Made by a program: the position numbers and the translations under genes. Under the pieces are notes generated by a model. The model saw only the letters and a program-made list of their open reading frames with translations, was not told where the DNA came from and made no database searches. This document shows positions 31,062 through 38,754 of a stretch of 38,754 bases of DNA, one piece after another. Source of the DNA: an uncultured Candidatus Saccharibacteria bacterium (lineage in GTDB: Bacteria; Patescibacteriota; Saccharimonadia; Saccharimonadales; Saccharimonadaceae); the NCBI GenBank assembly GCA_949480205.1, contig CASXXK010000008.1, positions 1 to 38,754 of the forward strand, given 5' to 3'. Within the stretch, counting starts at the first letter, position 1, and every line of letters starts with the position of its first letter.

Positions 31062-31486
31062 TACTTAATCTCCTTTGGATTTTGGGCCGTGTGGCTATGC
31101 TCAGCGCCATCAAAGACGCGGAGGCGAGCCAAACGATCGGCGGCCAATTTGTTCTTGGGCAACATTCCCTTAACGGCGTGTTCAATTGCGACTTTTGGAT
31201 CTTTTTCGATTACTTCCTCAAGTTTCAATTCTTTGATTCCGCCGGGAAAACCGCTGTGGCTGTAGTATTTCTTATCAACCATTTTGTTGCCAGTAACTTG
31301 AATATTCTTGGCGTTGATGACAACAACATAGTCACCGTTATCAACATGTGGGGTGAAAGTTGGTTTGCTCTTACCCATCAGTTTGTCGGCAATAACGACG
31401 GCAAGTTTGCCGAGTGGCATGCTACTAGCGTCAATCAAGTACCATTCGCGGTTAATTTCTGAACCTTTTTGACTATAAGTTTTCAT
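31061..31486 (-). CDS. rplM: 50S ribosomal protein L13
   Basis: 141 residues. WYLIDASSMPLGKLAVVIAD, GDYVVVINA and YYSHSGFPGG are L13 signatures. An early-assembling 23S-binding protein. AGGAGGGG lies before the ATG, overlapping the end of rplQ. The rplM-rpsI pairing is standard. Confidence 0.97.
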   Translation of the reverse strand: MKTYSQKGSEINREWYLIDASSMPLGKLAVVIADKLMGKSKPTFTPHVDNGDYVVVINAKNIQVTGNKMVDKKYYSHSGFPGGIKELKLEEVIEKDPKVAIEHAVKGMLPKNKLAADRLARLRVFDGAEHSHTAQNPKEIK

Positions 31487-31888
31487 TTATTTCCCCTCCT
31501 TTTTAGCTTTTGGCGTAGCTGGGGTTAGGTCGATGTTGTCGACAAAACTAATCGTACCCATTTCGGTGTTGTCGCCCTTACGGAAGCCAGCCCGTTCAAT
31601 ACGTAGATAGCCAGAATCGCGTTTGATTTGGGGAGCGATAACATCCATCAGCAAATCGGCGGTCTTGATGTCGTCCAAACGGGCGATAAGTAGACGGCGA
31701 TTAGCCAGACCACCACGCTTAGCGATGGTGATTAGTTTTTCGGTGTCGCGACGGATTTCTTTGGCGCGGGCCAAAGTGGTCGTAATCGATTGATTCTCGA
31801 TTAGCGCTTTCATTAGCCCACGTTTGAGCGCTCGTCGCTGGTCGGTTTCGCGGCCGAATTTGCGGCCTTTGTATCCATGACGATGCAT
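31487..31888 (-). CDS. rplQ: 50S ribosomal protein L17
   Basis: 133 residues. MHRHGYKGRKFGRETDQRRA and the LMKALIENQSITTTLARAKE segment are diagnostic. It sits directly after rpoA (1-nt gap), the classic alpha-operon end, here continuing into rplM-rpsI. Confidence 0.97.
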   Translation of the reverse strand: MHRHGYKGRKFGRETDQRRALKRGLMKALIENQSITTTLARAKEIRRDTEKLITIAKRGGLANRRLLIARLDDIKTADLLMDVIAPQIKRDSGYLRIERAGFRKGDNTEMGTISFVDNIDLTPATPKAKKEGK

Positions 31889-31889
31889 T

Positions 31890-32828
31890 TTATAGTAACT
31901 CCGTTAATTTTTCCTTAACTTCGTCCAATGCCTTGCTACCAAAGCCCTTGAGATCTTTGAGATCAACTTCGGACAACGCAACGAGGTCGCGGACGGTCTT
32001 GATATCATTGTTGACAAGCGCATTAGCGGTGCGGGCCGATAGACCGAGCTCTTCGATTGGCAAAGCTAGACCAGAATCGTCAGATTCGGATTCGACGCCT
32101 GGAGCCGGTGCACTTTCGACGGTGGTACCATTAGCTAAAGCCGTGTATTGATTGACCAAAATTGCATTGGCTTCTTCAAAGGCTTCTTGTGGGGTGATGG
32201 TGCCGTCGGTGTCGACAGTGATAGTTAACTGCTGCAAGTTGGTATCTTGACCAACGCGGGTGTTTTCAACTTTGAAACGTACACGTAGTACTGGACTAAA
32301 GACAGCGTCAAGCGCAATCATGTCGCTATGAATGCGGTCGTTAGAAGATTTCTCGATTGAAAGGTAACCGCGGCCAGTCTCAATGACGAAGTTCATCTTG
32401 AGAGTAAACTCAGGGTCATCAATGTGGCAAATGATTTGGTTAGGATTACCAACCTCAATGCCAGCTGGGAATTTGATATCGCCAGCGGTGACTGCGCCAT
32501 CTTTGCCAGCATTTTTGCCTTTGAGTTCAAAAGCAATTTCGACTGGCTCGTCAGTATGTGACTTAAGGCGGATGTTCTTGAGGTTGAGCATCACGTCAAC
32601 GATGTCTTCACGGATACCAGCTACAGGAGCGTATTCGTGGTTGGTGCCTTCAATACTAAATGCAGTGATAGCAGCACCCTTGATGCTAGAGAGCAAAACG
32701 CGGCGAATTGAGTTGCCCAAAGTATTGCCGTAGCCATAGAACAATGGACGAATCACAAATTCAGCGCTGTTGTCACCCAACTGGTTGACTTCGGCTAAAT
32801 TGGCCTCGTGGATAACTTTTGTAGTCAT
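31890..32828 (-). CDS. rpoA: RNA polymerase subunit alpha
   Basis: 312 residues. The N-terminal domain (~1-230) has FVIRPLFYGYGNTLGNSIRRVLLSS for dimerisation and core assembly. A flexible linker rich in Glu/Ser (~232-250) leads to the C-terminal domain (~250-312) with ELGLSARTANALVNNDIKTV and the helix-hairpin-helix GFGSKALDEVKEKL that contacts UP elements and activators. Slightly shorter than E. coli RpoA (329). Confidence 0.97.
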   Translation of the reverse strand: MTTKVIHEANLAEVNQLGDNSAEFVIRPLFYGYGNTLGNSIRRVLLSSIKGAAITAFSIEGTNHEYAPVAGIREDIVDVMLNLKNIRLKSHTDEPVEIAFELKGKNAGKDGAVTAGDIKFPAGIEVGNPNQIICHIDDPEFTLKMNFVIETGRGYLSIEKSSNDRIHSDMIALDAVFSPVLRVRFKVENTRVGQDTNLQQLTITVDTDGTITPQEAFEEANAILVNQYTALANGTTVESAPAPGVESESDDSGLALPIEELGLSARTANALVNNDIKTVRDLVALSEVDLKDLKGFGSKALDEVKEKLTELL

Positions 32829-32836
32829 TTTCCTCC

Positions 32837-33454
32837 TTAGCGTGAGTAGTACTCAACGATTAGTTGTTCATTAATGCCAGCTTCAGCCTCTTCGCGTTTT
32901 GGCAAGCCGGTAATTTCAATCTTCATTTTCTTCGGATCAGATTTGAGCCAACTAAGTGGAGTCGTTGCCGCACCGCTGACTACGCTTTCGATGTTCTTGA
33001 AATATTCAGATTTTTGCGATTTTGGACGAACTTCCAAAACATCACCTGGTTTGAGGCGGATGGATGGAATGTCAATCCGGCGACCGTTGAGCAAGAAGTG
33101 GCCGTGAGATACGAGCTGACGTGCTTGGCGGCGAGTGCCGGCAAAACCAGCGCGATAAACGGCGTTATCGGCGCGACGCTCAAGGTATTGCAAAAGGTTT
33201 TCACCAGCAAGACCATCGGCGCGAGCAGCTTCTTTCATCAACTTAGCAAATTGTTTTTCGAGTAAACCGTAAAGACGGCGTACTTTCTGCTTTTCGCGGA
33301 GCTGAGTCAAATATAGACTACCACCGCGCACGCGCATGTCGGCGTGTTCGCCAGGAATGCCAGACTTTTTAGCCATGACCTTGTGGGCTTTTGGCGCTAA
33401 AGCATAGCCTTCGCGACGACTTTGTTTAACGATTGGAGAAATATCTCGTGCCAT
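32837..33454 (-). CDS. rpsD: 30S ribosomal protein S4
   Basis: 205 residues. The S4 RNA-binding domain is at ~95-160 (RRADNAVYRAGFAGTRRQARQLVSHGH, in two blocks). The N-terminal zinc-binding Cys cluster is absent. A 16S assembly initiator that in many bacteria represses its operon. Overlaps rpsK by one base. Confidence 0.97.
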   Translation of the reverse strand: MARDISPIVKQSRREGYALAPKAHKVMAKKSGIPGEHADMRVRGGSLYLTQLREKQKVRRLYGLLEKQFAKLMKEAARADGLAGENLLQYLERRADNAVYRAGFAGTRRQARQLVSHGHFLLNGRRIDIPSIRLKPGDVLEVRPKSQKSEYFKNIESVVSGAATTPLSWLKSDPKKMKIEITGLPKREEAEAGINEQLIVEYYSR

Positions 33455-33894
33455 TACGGTTTCCTCTCTCCCTTAGGACGCACGCCACCGTGCGCAATTG
33501 GGGTAACATCAGTGATACTGTCAATCTTGATACCAACGGACGATACGGCGCGGATGGCGCTGTCGCGACCGAGACCGATGCCACTAACATAGACATCGAC
33601 GCTGTTTAGGCCGTGTTCACGCTTGGCGACTTCAAGAGCTTTTTCAGCGGCGATTTGGGCGGCATAAGCGGTGCCCTTCTTGCTACCACGGAAGCCGTTG
33701 GCGCCAGCTGAGCTGGCCGCAAGTGCGCCACCGGATTTGTCGGTGATCGTGATGATAGTATTGTTGAAGGTAGCTTGAATGTGAACTTGACCAGAAGTTA
33801 CAACGCGCTTACCTTTTTTGCCTTTGACTTTGGTCTTGGTGACCTGCTCCTCGGCAACAGGAGCATCTAGATTCTTTTCAATCTCTTCTGCCAT
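33454..33894 (-). CDS. rpsK: 30S ribosomal protein S11
   Basis: 146 residues with a ~25-residue Lys/Glu-rich N-terminal extension. GQVHIQATFNNTIITITD, GFRGSKKGTAYAAQIAAE and the C-terminal THNGVRPKGERKP-like ending (IAHGGVRPKGERKP) identify it. It lines the platform near the E site. Third of rpsM-rpsK-rpsD-rpoA in usual order. Confidence 0.97.
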   Translation of the reverse strand: MAEEIEKNLDAPVAEEQVTKTKVKGKKGKRVVTSGQVHIQATFNNTIITITDKSGGALAASSAGANGFRGSKKGTAYAAQIAAEKALEVAKREHGLNSVDVYVSGIGLGRDSAIRAVSSVGIKIDSITDVTPIAHGGVRPKGERKP

Positions 33895-33911
33895 TTTTAT
33901 ACTCCTATTTC

Positions 33912-34298
33912 CTAAGTCTTACTTGCTGCCTTTGGTTGGGCACCACCTACAGCAATCGCTTTACCCTTGCGCGTACGTGCATTCGTGCGGGTACGTTGGC
34001 CATTGACTGGTAAACCAGCCTTGTGGCGGACGCCTTTGTAGGAGTTAATGTCTTTGAGACGTTTGATATTGTTGGTAACGAGGCGTTTCAGATCGCCCTC
34101 GACGGTGCATTTTACACCAATCAAGTCGTTGATTTTCTGAATTTCAGCCTCGGTGAGATCTTTCACCCGAGTGGTAGGCTCAATCTTGGCCTCCGCAAGG
34201 ATGGCTTTACTCGTTGTGCGACCAACTCCATAAACGTAAGTCAGTGCAATCCACACTTGCTTTTCGTTAGGAATGGTCACGCTAGCAATTCTTGCCAT
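33912..34298 (-). CDS. rpsM: 30S ribosomal protein S13
   Basis: 128 residues. [26 protein letters not shown] and [22 protein letters not shown] are signature blocks. It bridges to the large subunit (B1) in the 30S head. It starts two bases after the rpmJ stop. Confidence 0.97.
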   Translation of the reverse strand: MARIASVTIPNEKQVWIALTYVYGVGRTTSKAILAEAKIEPTTRVKDLTEAEIQKINDLIGVKCTVEGDLKRLVTNNIKRLKDINSYKGVRHKAGLPVNGQRTRTNARTRKGKAIAVGGAQPKAASKT

Positions 34299-34300
34299 GC

Positions 34301-34417
34301 TTAACCCTGCCTTTGCTTATTCTTAGGTTTTTTCTTATTGATGACACGTAGTACTCCTTTGCGGCGCACGATGATGTCATCTGGGGAGATTTTTTTAACA
34401 CTTGCACGTACTTTCAC
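34301..34417 (-). CDS. rpmJ: 50S ribosomal protein L36, zinc-free type
   Basis: 38 residues from a GTG (34415-34417), chosen because KVRASVKK is the universal N-terminus. AAAGGG lies 10 nt upstream. The usual Cys-x2-Cys...Cys...His zinc ligands are replaced (SPDD, NKKKPKN), so this is the C-minus form, while [10 protein letters not shown] and KQRQG are conserved. A longer reading frame from 34492 is only leader. Confidence 0.9.
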   Translation of the reverse strand: MKVRASVKKISPDDIIVRRKGVLRVINKKKPKNKQRQG

Positions 34418-34441
34418 AGTGTCAAAACCCTTTCCGTTACC

Positions 34442-34512
34442 TGTTGTGAGCCTTAAAACAAGTTGCCGTAGTTTTGCGCACCTCCACGACAAATGCTGTA
34501 AAAATCACAACA
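34442..34512 (-). promoter_or_regulatory. Inverted repeat in the rpmJ leader
   Basis: TGTTGTGA (34442-34449) and TCACAACA (34505-34512) could close a ~71-nt structured leader just upstream of the rpmJ ribosome-binding site, in the 105-nt gap after infA. A leader controlling the alpha operon (S4 target in other bacteria) is a possibility, unproven. Confidence 0.4.
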
Positions 34513-34522
34513 CTTAATATTA

Positions 34523-34786
34523 TTACTGCAAGCGAAAGCTGATTCTACCCTTTGACAGATCGTAAGGGGTTAACTCAACTTCGACCCGGTCTCCCGGCAC
34601 TAAGCGGATAAAATTTTTGCGCATCCGTCCGCTCATGTGTGCAATGATATTATGGCCGTTCTCAAGCTCCACCCGAAATTGAGTGTTAGGCAAAGACTCA
34701 ACGACCTTGCCTGTGAGCTTAATAACTTCCTTCTGGCTACTGCTTGAAGAAGCCTTAGCCTTGGTAGCTTGTTTGTGACTAGCCAT
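34523..34786 (-). CDS. infA: Translation initiation factor IF-1
   Basis: 87 residues: an N-terminal Ser/Ala/Lys-rich extension of ~15 and then the S1/OB domain with [22 protein letters not shown] (two blocks), [21 protein letters not shown] and [13 protein letters not shown]-1 occupies the A site during initiation. It leads the infA-rpmJ-rpsM... run from its own promoter. Confidence 0.96.
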   Translation of the reverse strand: MASHKQATKAKASSSSSQKEVIKLTGKVVESLPNTQFRVELENGHNIIAHMSGRMRKNFIRLVPGDRVEVELTPYDLSKGRISFRLQ

Positions 34787-34799
34787 AAATTACTTTTTC

Positions 34800-34828
34800 A
34801 TTTTAGCACAGATTTTTGGGGTTGTAAA
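34800..34828 (-). promoter_or_regulatory. infA operon promoter
   Basis: TTTACA (34823-34828), a 17-nt spacer and extended -10 TGCTAAAAT (hexamer 34800-34805) on the minus strand. A hairpin (34811-34839) ending the sortase gene overlaps the -35 box. Confidence 0.65.
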
Positions 34829-34841
34829 GCCTAAAAATCCC

Positions 34842-35660
34842 TTAATTATCATTCTCGGTGGGTTCTTCCAGAACGGCGCGCACGAATAGGCGATGAGAGA
34901 AAGTTTTTTGAGCGAGCCAATAATCGCCAGTACAAGTGATAAGCGTGAGTGAGCCTTGGCCTTCTGTCACTGGTGATAATGCGACGGCCATGTAATTGTT
35001 AGCATCGGCGCCGATCTTTTTTGTGATGGTTTCGACGATGCGGTAGTTATATAAGCGACCATCCCCCATTTCGATCTGAATTAAGTCGTCCTGCTGAACG
35101 CGTGGGAGTTTACCAAAAACACCGATTTCGTTGACGCCACTATGGCCATCGATTACGACTACACCATTGGTGCCGGGTAGAGCGGATTTATTATACCAGC
35201 CAACGTCATATATATTATATGGTGTAGAAAGTTCGCCGGTTGCTTTGACGCCGATTTCCACAATTCTAGCATTACGGATGTCGATACTAGGAATGGAAAA
35301 ATAACGTGGTTTACCTGGAGCAACGACGTATTCGGTGATTTCCTGTTCGGTAGGTTCATTTTCGTCAATATCTTCATCGATCTCGTTGACTGGTGTGATA
35401 CCGCTGTTAGCCGTGTGCCGTTCGCTACCCTCCATGCGATTTAAGTAACCGTGTTCCCAAATCGCAACTCTAGCGAAGAAAATCACTAAGAGTAAAACTA
35501 TAATGCCAAGGATAATGTAGCTAGGGCGAAGATAGATTGGGCGAACTTTGGGAAGGCGTAAAGATGGATCTTGGCTGGAAATGGTTTTTTTGTTTGCTGT
35601 TTTGCTTAGTTTTTTCGCTTTGCCCACTTTTGGATTTCCTTTATTATTTATATTCGTCAT
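34842..35660 (-). CDS. Sortase
   Basis: 272 residues. A Lys-rich cytoplasmic tail, one membrane anchor (~47-66), an acidic linker (~90-110) and a catalytic domain with His173 (VVVIDGHSG), Cys243 (LTLITCTG) and Arg257 (SHRLFVRA), the full sortase triad. Sortases cleave a sorting signal and join proteins to the wall or polymerise pilins. The subclass (D, E or F type) is not settled. No obvious LPxTG substrate gene is in the window. It overlaps the end of secY by 17 nt and stands where adk and map usually lie. Confidence 0.9.
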   Translation of the reverse strand: MTNINNKGNPKVGKAKKLSKTANKKTISSQDPSLRLPKVRPIYLRPSYIILGIIVLLLVIFFARVAIWEHGYLNRMEGSERHTANSGITPVNEIDEDIDENEPTEQEITEYVVAPGKPRYFSIPSIDIRNARIVEIGVKATGELSTPYNIYDVGWYNKSALPGTNGVVVIDGHSGVNEIGVFGKLPRVQQDDLIQIEMGDGRLYNYRIVETITKKIGADANNYMAVALSPVTEGQGSLTLITCTGDYWLAQKTFSHRLFVRAVLEEPTENDN

Positions 35661-37059
35661 AAGTAACCATCAGAGCTCGTGAGTTGAGCTGACGGATATT
35701 TTCTAGAGCGACGGTGACTACGATAAGTAATCCGGTGCCAGAAATTGATAATCCAAGAGGTGCGCCAGCTAGAACAATGAAGACATAGTCAGTAATGAAT
35801 GGTAGCATGGCAATAAAGCCGAGAGCGAGCGCGCCAAAGAGGTTGAGGCGATTGATGGTTTTGCCGAGGTACTCGGCAGTTTGCAAGCCTGGTCGAACTC
35901 CTTCAATAAAGGTGCCCTGTTTTTGTAAATTGTCGGCAATTTCTTTGGTGTTGAAAATGATGCTAGTGTAGAAGTAAGTGAAGAGTACTACTAGGATAAA
36001 ATAGACTGTTGGATAGAAGAACCATTGCAAAGTGATGCCGTTCGGATAAAGACTAGCAAAATTTTGTTGCGACGGAGCGGTAAACAATGCCGTAAGAGTA
36101 TTGCCGAAGCTATTCCCCGGATCGGCAGTTTGGATTAGTTGCCCAATCAAAGCTGGTAAGGACAAGAAAGCTGTGGCAAAAATCACTGGCACTACACCGG
36201 CAGCGATGAGTTTGAGTGGCAAAATTGATTTGATACCACCGTAGGCGCTGTTGCCGTGGACGCGTTTGGCATAGTTGATGGTGACGATGCGTTGGGCCTC
36301 GTTGAGTTTGACGAGGAAGTAGACAACAATAATGACAGCAATGGCAAAACCGACTATAATCCAGAAGATGACTGGGTTGACTGGTAGATTAAACCAGCCA
36401 AATAGTGATAACGAGCCAGCAGATGTGTCAAACAAGGCTGTGCCAAGCGTTGCGAGTGTGGTTGGAAGCTGAGAAATAATGGAGGTGAAGATTATGATAG
36501 AAATACCGTTGCCAATTCCCTGTTCAGTGATAAGTTCACCGAACCACATGAGGATGATGGACCCAGCCACCATTGCCGTGATGGAGAGCAACCAATCGGC
36601 TGTGGTAGGGATGAATTCTAGCGTGCCAGCGCCAGATACGGACTGGTAAAGAATAAAGATATAGATGATGGACTGGAAGATCGCCATTGGCACCGTGAGG
36701 ATACGCGTCCACTGGCTAATTTTGCGGCGACCGGTCTCACCGTCTTGAGATAATTCTTCTAGACTGGGGATAGCCTTAGTGATGAGCTGCACAGCAATCT
36801 GGGTAGTGATATATGGAGACAAGCCAACCAAAAGAATAGAGAAAGTCGTGAGGCCGCCACCAGAAATTAGGTTGAGAAAACCACCAAAGTCGGACTGAGA
36901 AATCAGGGCTTGGATAGCATCTTGGAAGGTCTTGGGCTCGCCAAACGGCACAGGGATATGCGCCAGAAAACGATACATTACCAATAGCCCTAAAACGATA
37001 AAAATGCGTTTGAGCATATCTTTATTTTTGAATGACTTGAAAATATTTTTGAAATTCAT
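35644..37059 (-). CDS. secY: Preprotein translocase subunit SecY
   Basis: 471 residues with ten membrane helices forming the protein-conducting channel. Seen: YRFLAHIPVPFG (~25-36), the plug/helix 2 region SGGGLTTFSILLVGLSPYITTQI (two blocks), GIGNGISIIIF and the cytoplasmic loop motif FVEGVRPG-like (TFIEGVRPGLQT). Slightly longer than E. coli SecY (443). It has its own promoter downstream of an inverted-repeat unit that separates it from rplO. Confidence 0.97.
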   Translation of the reverse strand: MNFKNIFKSFKNKDMLKRIFIVLGLLVMYRFLAHIPVPFGEPKTFQDAIQALISQSDFGGFLNLISGGGLTTFSILLVGLSPYITTQIAVQLITKAIPSLEELSQDGETGRRKISQWTRILTVPMAIFQSIIYIFILYQSVSGAGTLEFIPTTADWLLSITAMVAGSIILMWFGELITEQGIGNGISIIIFTSIISQLPTTLATLGTALFDTSAGSLSLFGWFNLPVNPVIFWIIVGFAIAVIIVVYFLVKLNEAQRIVTINYAKRVHGNSAYGGIKSILPLKLIAAGVVPVIFATAFLSLPALIGQLIQTADPGNSFGNTLTALFTAPSQQNFASLYPNGITLQWFFYPTVYFILVVLFTYFYTSIIFNTKEIADNLQKQGTFIEGVRPGLQTAEYLGKTINRLNLFGALALGFIAMLPFITDYVFIVLAGAPLGLSISGTGLLIVVTVALENIRQLNSRALMVTYDEYK

Positions 37060-37089
37060 GAAATTCCCTGATTACTCCGTATGGTATTC

Positions 37090-37095
37090 ATTATA
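37090..37095 (-). promoter_or_regulatory. secY -10 box
   Basis: Extended -10 TGCTATAAT on the minus strand (hexamer 37090-37095), ~30 nt before the secY ATG, no strong -35 box. Confidence 0.5.
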
Positions 37096-37109
37096 GCATA
37101 CTATAAGCC

Positions 37110-37232
37110 AACAAAAAAGATAAATAGTAATTTTCTCAAGGCGCGTTCGCGGTGCTCGTCGTTACGGGGCTGCGCCGCTCTTCCTTGGCCGAGTCTCCGG
37201 ATTCTTTCGAAAATACTACTTATCTTTTTGTT
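37110..37232. repeat. GC-rich inverted-repeat unit between rplO and secY
   Basis: Arms 37110-37135 and 37209-37232 pair over ~23 bp (one mismatch or wobble, two single-base bulges). They enclose a 73-nt GC-rich core (37136-37208) that itself contains short palindromes (GCGCG/CGCG, CAAGG/CCTTG). Base composition is unlike the flanks. On the minus strand the outer arm ends in TCTTTTTTG, so it can also act as a terminator for rplO. It resembles a small non-autonomous or REP-like element. No coding frame. Confidence 0.65.
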
Positions 37233-37237
37233 AACTT

Positions 37238-37705
37238 TTATTCTGCTTTTTTCTCAGCGATGCGCTGTGGGACGGCGACTTTCGTGAAGTTGCCGCCAGC
37301 CTTCTTGATGGCTTCAATTGCAGTTTTGCTGGCGAATTGAGTTTCAAGCTCAACTTTAGCAGTGAGCTCGCCGCGAGAGATAACCTTAACTTTGGCGTAT
37401 GGGTTTTCAATCAGACCCTTATCAGCCAAAACGAAATTATCAATTTTACCAGTGAGGCCATTTAGACGGTCAGTATAAACCACAGTAGCTTTGTCGTGCA
37501 AGCTCTTAAAACCTTTGAGTTTTGGAATAGCTTGCATAATTGCGCGTTGTCCGCCCATGAAGCCAGCTGGCATTTTGCTGTGACCAGTACGGGCTTTTTG
37601 ACCTTTAGTACCACGTCCAGCAGTTTTACCACGCCCAGCAGAAATACCGCGACCAGCACGAGTAGGGCGAGTATTGCGATTAACTTGTAAATCGTTGTAC
37701 TTCAT
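37238..37705 (-). CDS. rplO: 50S ribosomal protein L15
   Basis: 155 residues. RAGRGISAGRGKTAGRGTKGQKARTG (two blocks) and GFMGGQRAIMQAIPKLKGF are diagnostic. It directly follows rpsE (TAATG overlap), so no rpmD (L30) lies between them, as reported for CPR bacteria. Confidence 0.97.
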   Translation of the reverse strand: MKYNDLQVNRNTRPTRAGRGISAGRGKTAGRGTKGQKARTGHSKMPAGFMGGQRAIMQAIPKLKGFKSLHDKATVVYTDRLNGLTGKIDNFVLADKGLIENPYAKVKVISRGELTAKVELETQFASKTAIEAIKKAGGNFTKVAVPQRIAEKKAE

Positions 37706-38364
37706 TATTTATCCTCCTTCTTTGCGGTGGATTTTTTGGCTTCAGCTTTCTTGTCTGCATTGCCAACCCATTCGCTGCGTGGAACTTGCTGACGCAAGCC
37801 TTCAACTACGGCATAGGCAATGTTGACTTTGTTGGTACTACCGAGGCTCTTGGAGATCAAGTTTTTGATGCCCGTGAGACCGATGATGCTTCGGACGACG
37901 CCACCAGCAATAATACCAGTACCAGGAGCGGCTGGTTTCATGAGAATGTCGGCGCCAGTAGAACGAGTTTCAACTTCGTGACAGATGGTTTCGCCATCCA
38001 TGTTGAACTCAATCATATTTTTCTTGGCTTTGGTGGTAGCTTTTTGGACGGCGCTAGTGACGTCGCCACCTTTGGCAATACCGATGCCAATTTTGTTTTT
38101 GTGGTTACCCATGGCAACAAGAGCCTTGAAGCGCATGCGACGTCCACCTTTAACGGTGCGGGATACGCGGTCGATATTGATAGTTACGGTGTCAAACTCT
38201 TTGGGAGTAGTGTCCATGTTGCGGTTGCGATCGCGGCGACCATTACGGCGAGGCATGGCCTTGCCATTGATGTCTTTGCGAGCGCGAGTAGCAGCCGTCT
38301 CGTCGGTCATCTTGAGAGTGCCGGACTTATTGACGACTTTTGCGTTCTTGTCAGCATCAGCCAT
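37705..38364 (-). CDS. rpsE: 30S ribosomal protein S5
   Basis: 219 residues. The double-stranded-RNA-binding fold has VNIDRVSRTVKGGRRMRFKALV (two blocks), GIGIAKGGDV and APGTGIIAGGVVRSIIGLTGI. It has a ~50-residue N-terminal extension and a Lys/Ala-rich C-terminal tail. It acts in decoding fidelity and mRNA unwinding at the entry channel. It starts one base after the rplR stop. Confidence 0.97.
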   Translation of the reverse strand: MADADKNAKVVNKSGTLKMTDETAATRARKDINGKAMPRRNGRRDRNRNMDTTPKEFDTVTINIDRVSRTVKGGRRMRFKALVAMGNHKNKIGIGIAKGGDVTSAVQKATTKAKKNMIEFNMDGETICHEVETRSTGADILMKPAAPGTGIIAGGVVRSIIGLTGIKNLISKSLGSTNKVNIAYAVVEGLRQQVPRSEWVGNADKKAEAKKSTAKKEDK

Positions 38365-38365
38365 A

Positions 38366-38695
38366 TTAGAACTCCAATCCTTCCTTGCGGGCGGCGTCTG
38401 CTAATGCAGAGAGGCGGCCGGCATATAATTTTGATCCACGGTCGAAAACGACAGTCTTGATTTTAGCCTTTTTGGCTTTGTCGGCGATTTCTTTGCCGAT
38501 TGCAGCAGCTTTTTCGGTCTTGGTGTCGGTGAGTTTGCTACCTACAGTGGTAGCGTAAGCTAGAGTAGTACTCTTGTCGTCGTCGATGACTTGTGCAGTG
38601 ATGTGCTGGTTGCTGATGTGTACACTAAGACGTGGGCGTTCAGCAGTGCCATGAATTTTAGCACGAGTGCGATTTGCACGGAACATACTATTCAT
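38366..38695 (-). CDS. rplR: 50S ribosomal protein L18
   Basis: 109 residues. RPRLSVHISNQHITAQVIDD and the terminal YAGRLSALADAARKEGLEF are L18 hallmarks. It binds 5S rRNA in the central protuberance. Its ATG overlaps the rplF stop by one base. Confidence 0.97.
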   Translation of the reverse strand: MNSMFRANRTRAKIHGTAERPRLSVHISNQHITAQVIDDDKSTTLAYATTVGSKLTDTKTEKAAAIGKEIADKAKKAKIKTVVFDRGSKLYAGRLSALADAARKEGLEF

Positions 38696-38754
38696 TATTT
38701 CTTACCAGCCTTTCCTGCCTTGCGAAGAATAACTTCGTCGACATATTTAATGCC
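38695..38754 (-). CDS. rplF: 50S ribosomal protein L6, C-terminal end only
   Basis: The last 19 codons of a gene cut by the window edge: GIKYVDEVILRKAGKAGKK then TAA (38695-38697). The Arg-Lys-Ala-Gly-Lys-Ala-Gly-Lys ending and the position before rplR identify L6. Confidence 0.9.
   Translation of the reverse strand, partial: GIKYVDEVILRKAGKAGKK

Noticed and set aside
37136-37208. GC-rich core as a tRNA or rRNA fragment
   Set aside because: No cloverleaf, TTCRANY loop or rRNA signature could be drawn.

Overview
The window looks like a chromosome segment of a Candidate Phyla Radiation bacterium, most likely Saccharibacteria (TM7). Pointers are compact ribosomal operons without an rpmD (L30) gene between rpsE and rplO, a cysteine-free L36, a RecR with a degenerate zinc finger, charged N-terminal extensions on several translation proteins (L1, SecE, IF-1), and a family-poor set of accessory genes. 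UGA is used as an ordinary stop. The taxonomic call is inference; no database was searched.

Layout. (1) 1-5.1 kb, minus strand: secE, nusG, rplK and rplA, split by a 583-residue orphan gene and by a small PD-(D/E)XK-like nuclease. rplK and rplA each have their own promoter and terminator. (2) 5.2-10.3 kb: a tRNA-Gln(CUG) gene carries a ~5.0-kb integrated element bounded by a 16-bp direct repeat (5273-5288 and 10275-10290) that copies the tRNA 3' end. It encodes a large serine recombinase, a structured, apparently pseudoknotted RNA, an operon of three membrane-anchored proteins (one pilin-like), and a helix-turn-helix protein. The attachment site lies inside the recombinase reading frame, so integration appears to exchange the enzyme's C-terminus: its native last 77 codons are found in frame, 5 kb away, beside attR. 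(3) 10.3-14.4 kb: accessory genes, namely a 659-residue nuclease-like protein, a NERD protein, a frameshifted glutamate-racemase-like gene lacking both cysteines, and a solitary MazF/PemK-like toxin faced by an antisense promoter. (4) 14.5-25.8 kb: a Wzx/Wzy-type surface-glycan locus (LCP ligase, acyltransferase, flippase, pyruvyl transferase, four glycosyltransferases, EpsG-like polymerase, initiating phosphoglycosyltransferase). An 11-base G tract lies in the leader of its eight-gene operon. (5) 26-30.6 kb: a reverse transcriptase of the unknown-group/abortive-infection type, a DUF3892-like gene with decayed neighbours, VanZ-like, an orphan membrane protein and recR. (6) 30.6-38.75 kb, minus strand: the spc/alpha/rpsI ribosomal block rplF(partial)-rplR-rpsE-rplO-secY-sortase-infA-rpmJ-rpsM-rpsK-rpsD-rpoA-rplQ-rplM-rpsI. 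A sortase gene occupies the place where adk and map usually sit, and a GC-rich inverted-repeat unit lies between rplO and secY.

How it fits together: conserved translation and secretion operons are interrupted by mobile, defence-like and surface genes. Glycan, LCP, sortase and pilin-like products would all act at the cell envelope, which suits a host-attached lifestyle. Several genes (4040, 9909, 12329, 30596) have a -10 box 6-7 nt before the ATG and no good Shine-Dalgarno sequence, suggesting leaderless mRNAs next to Shine-Dalgarno-led operons.
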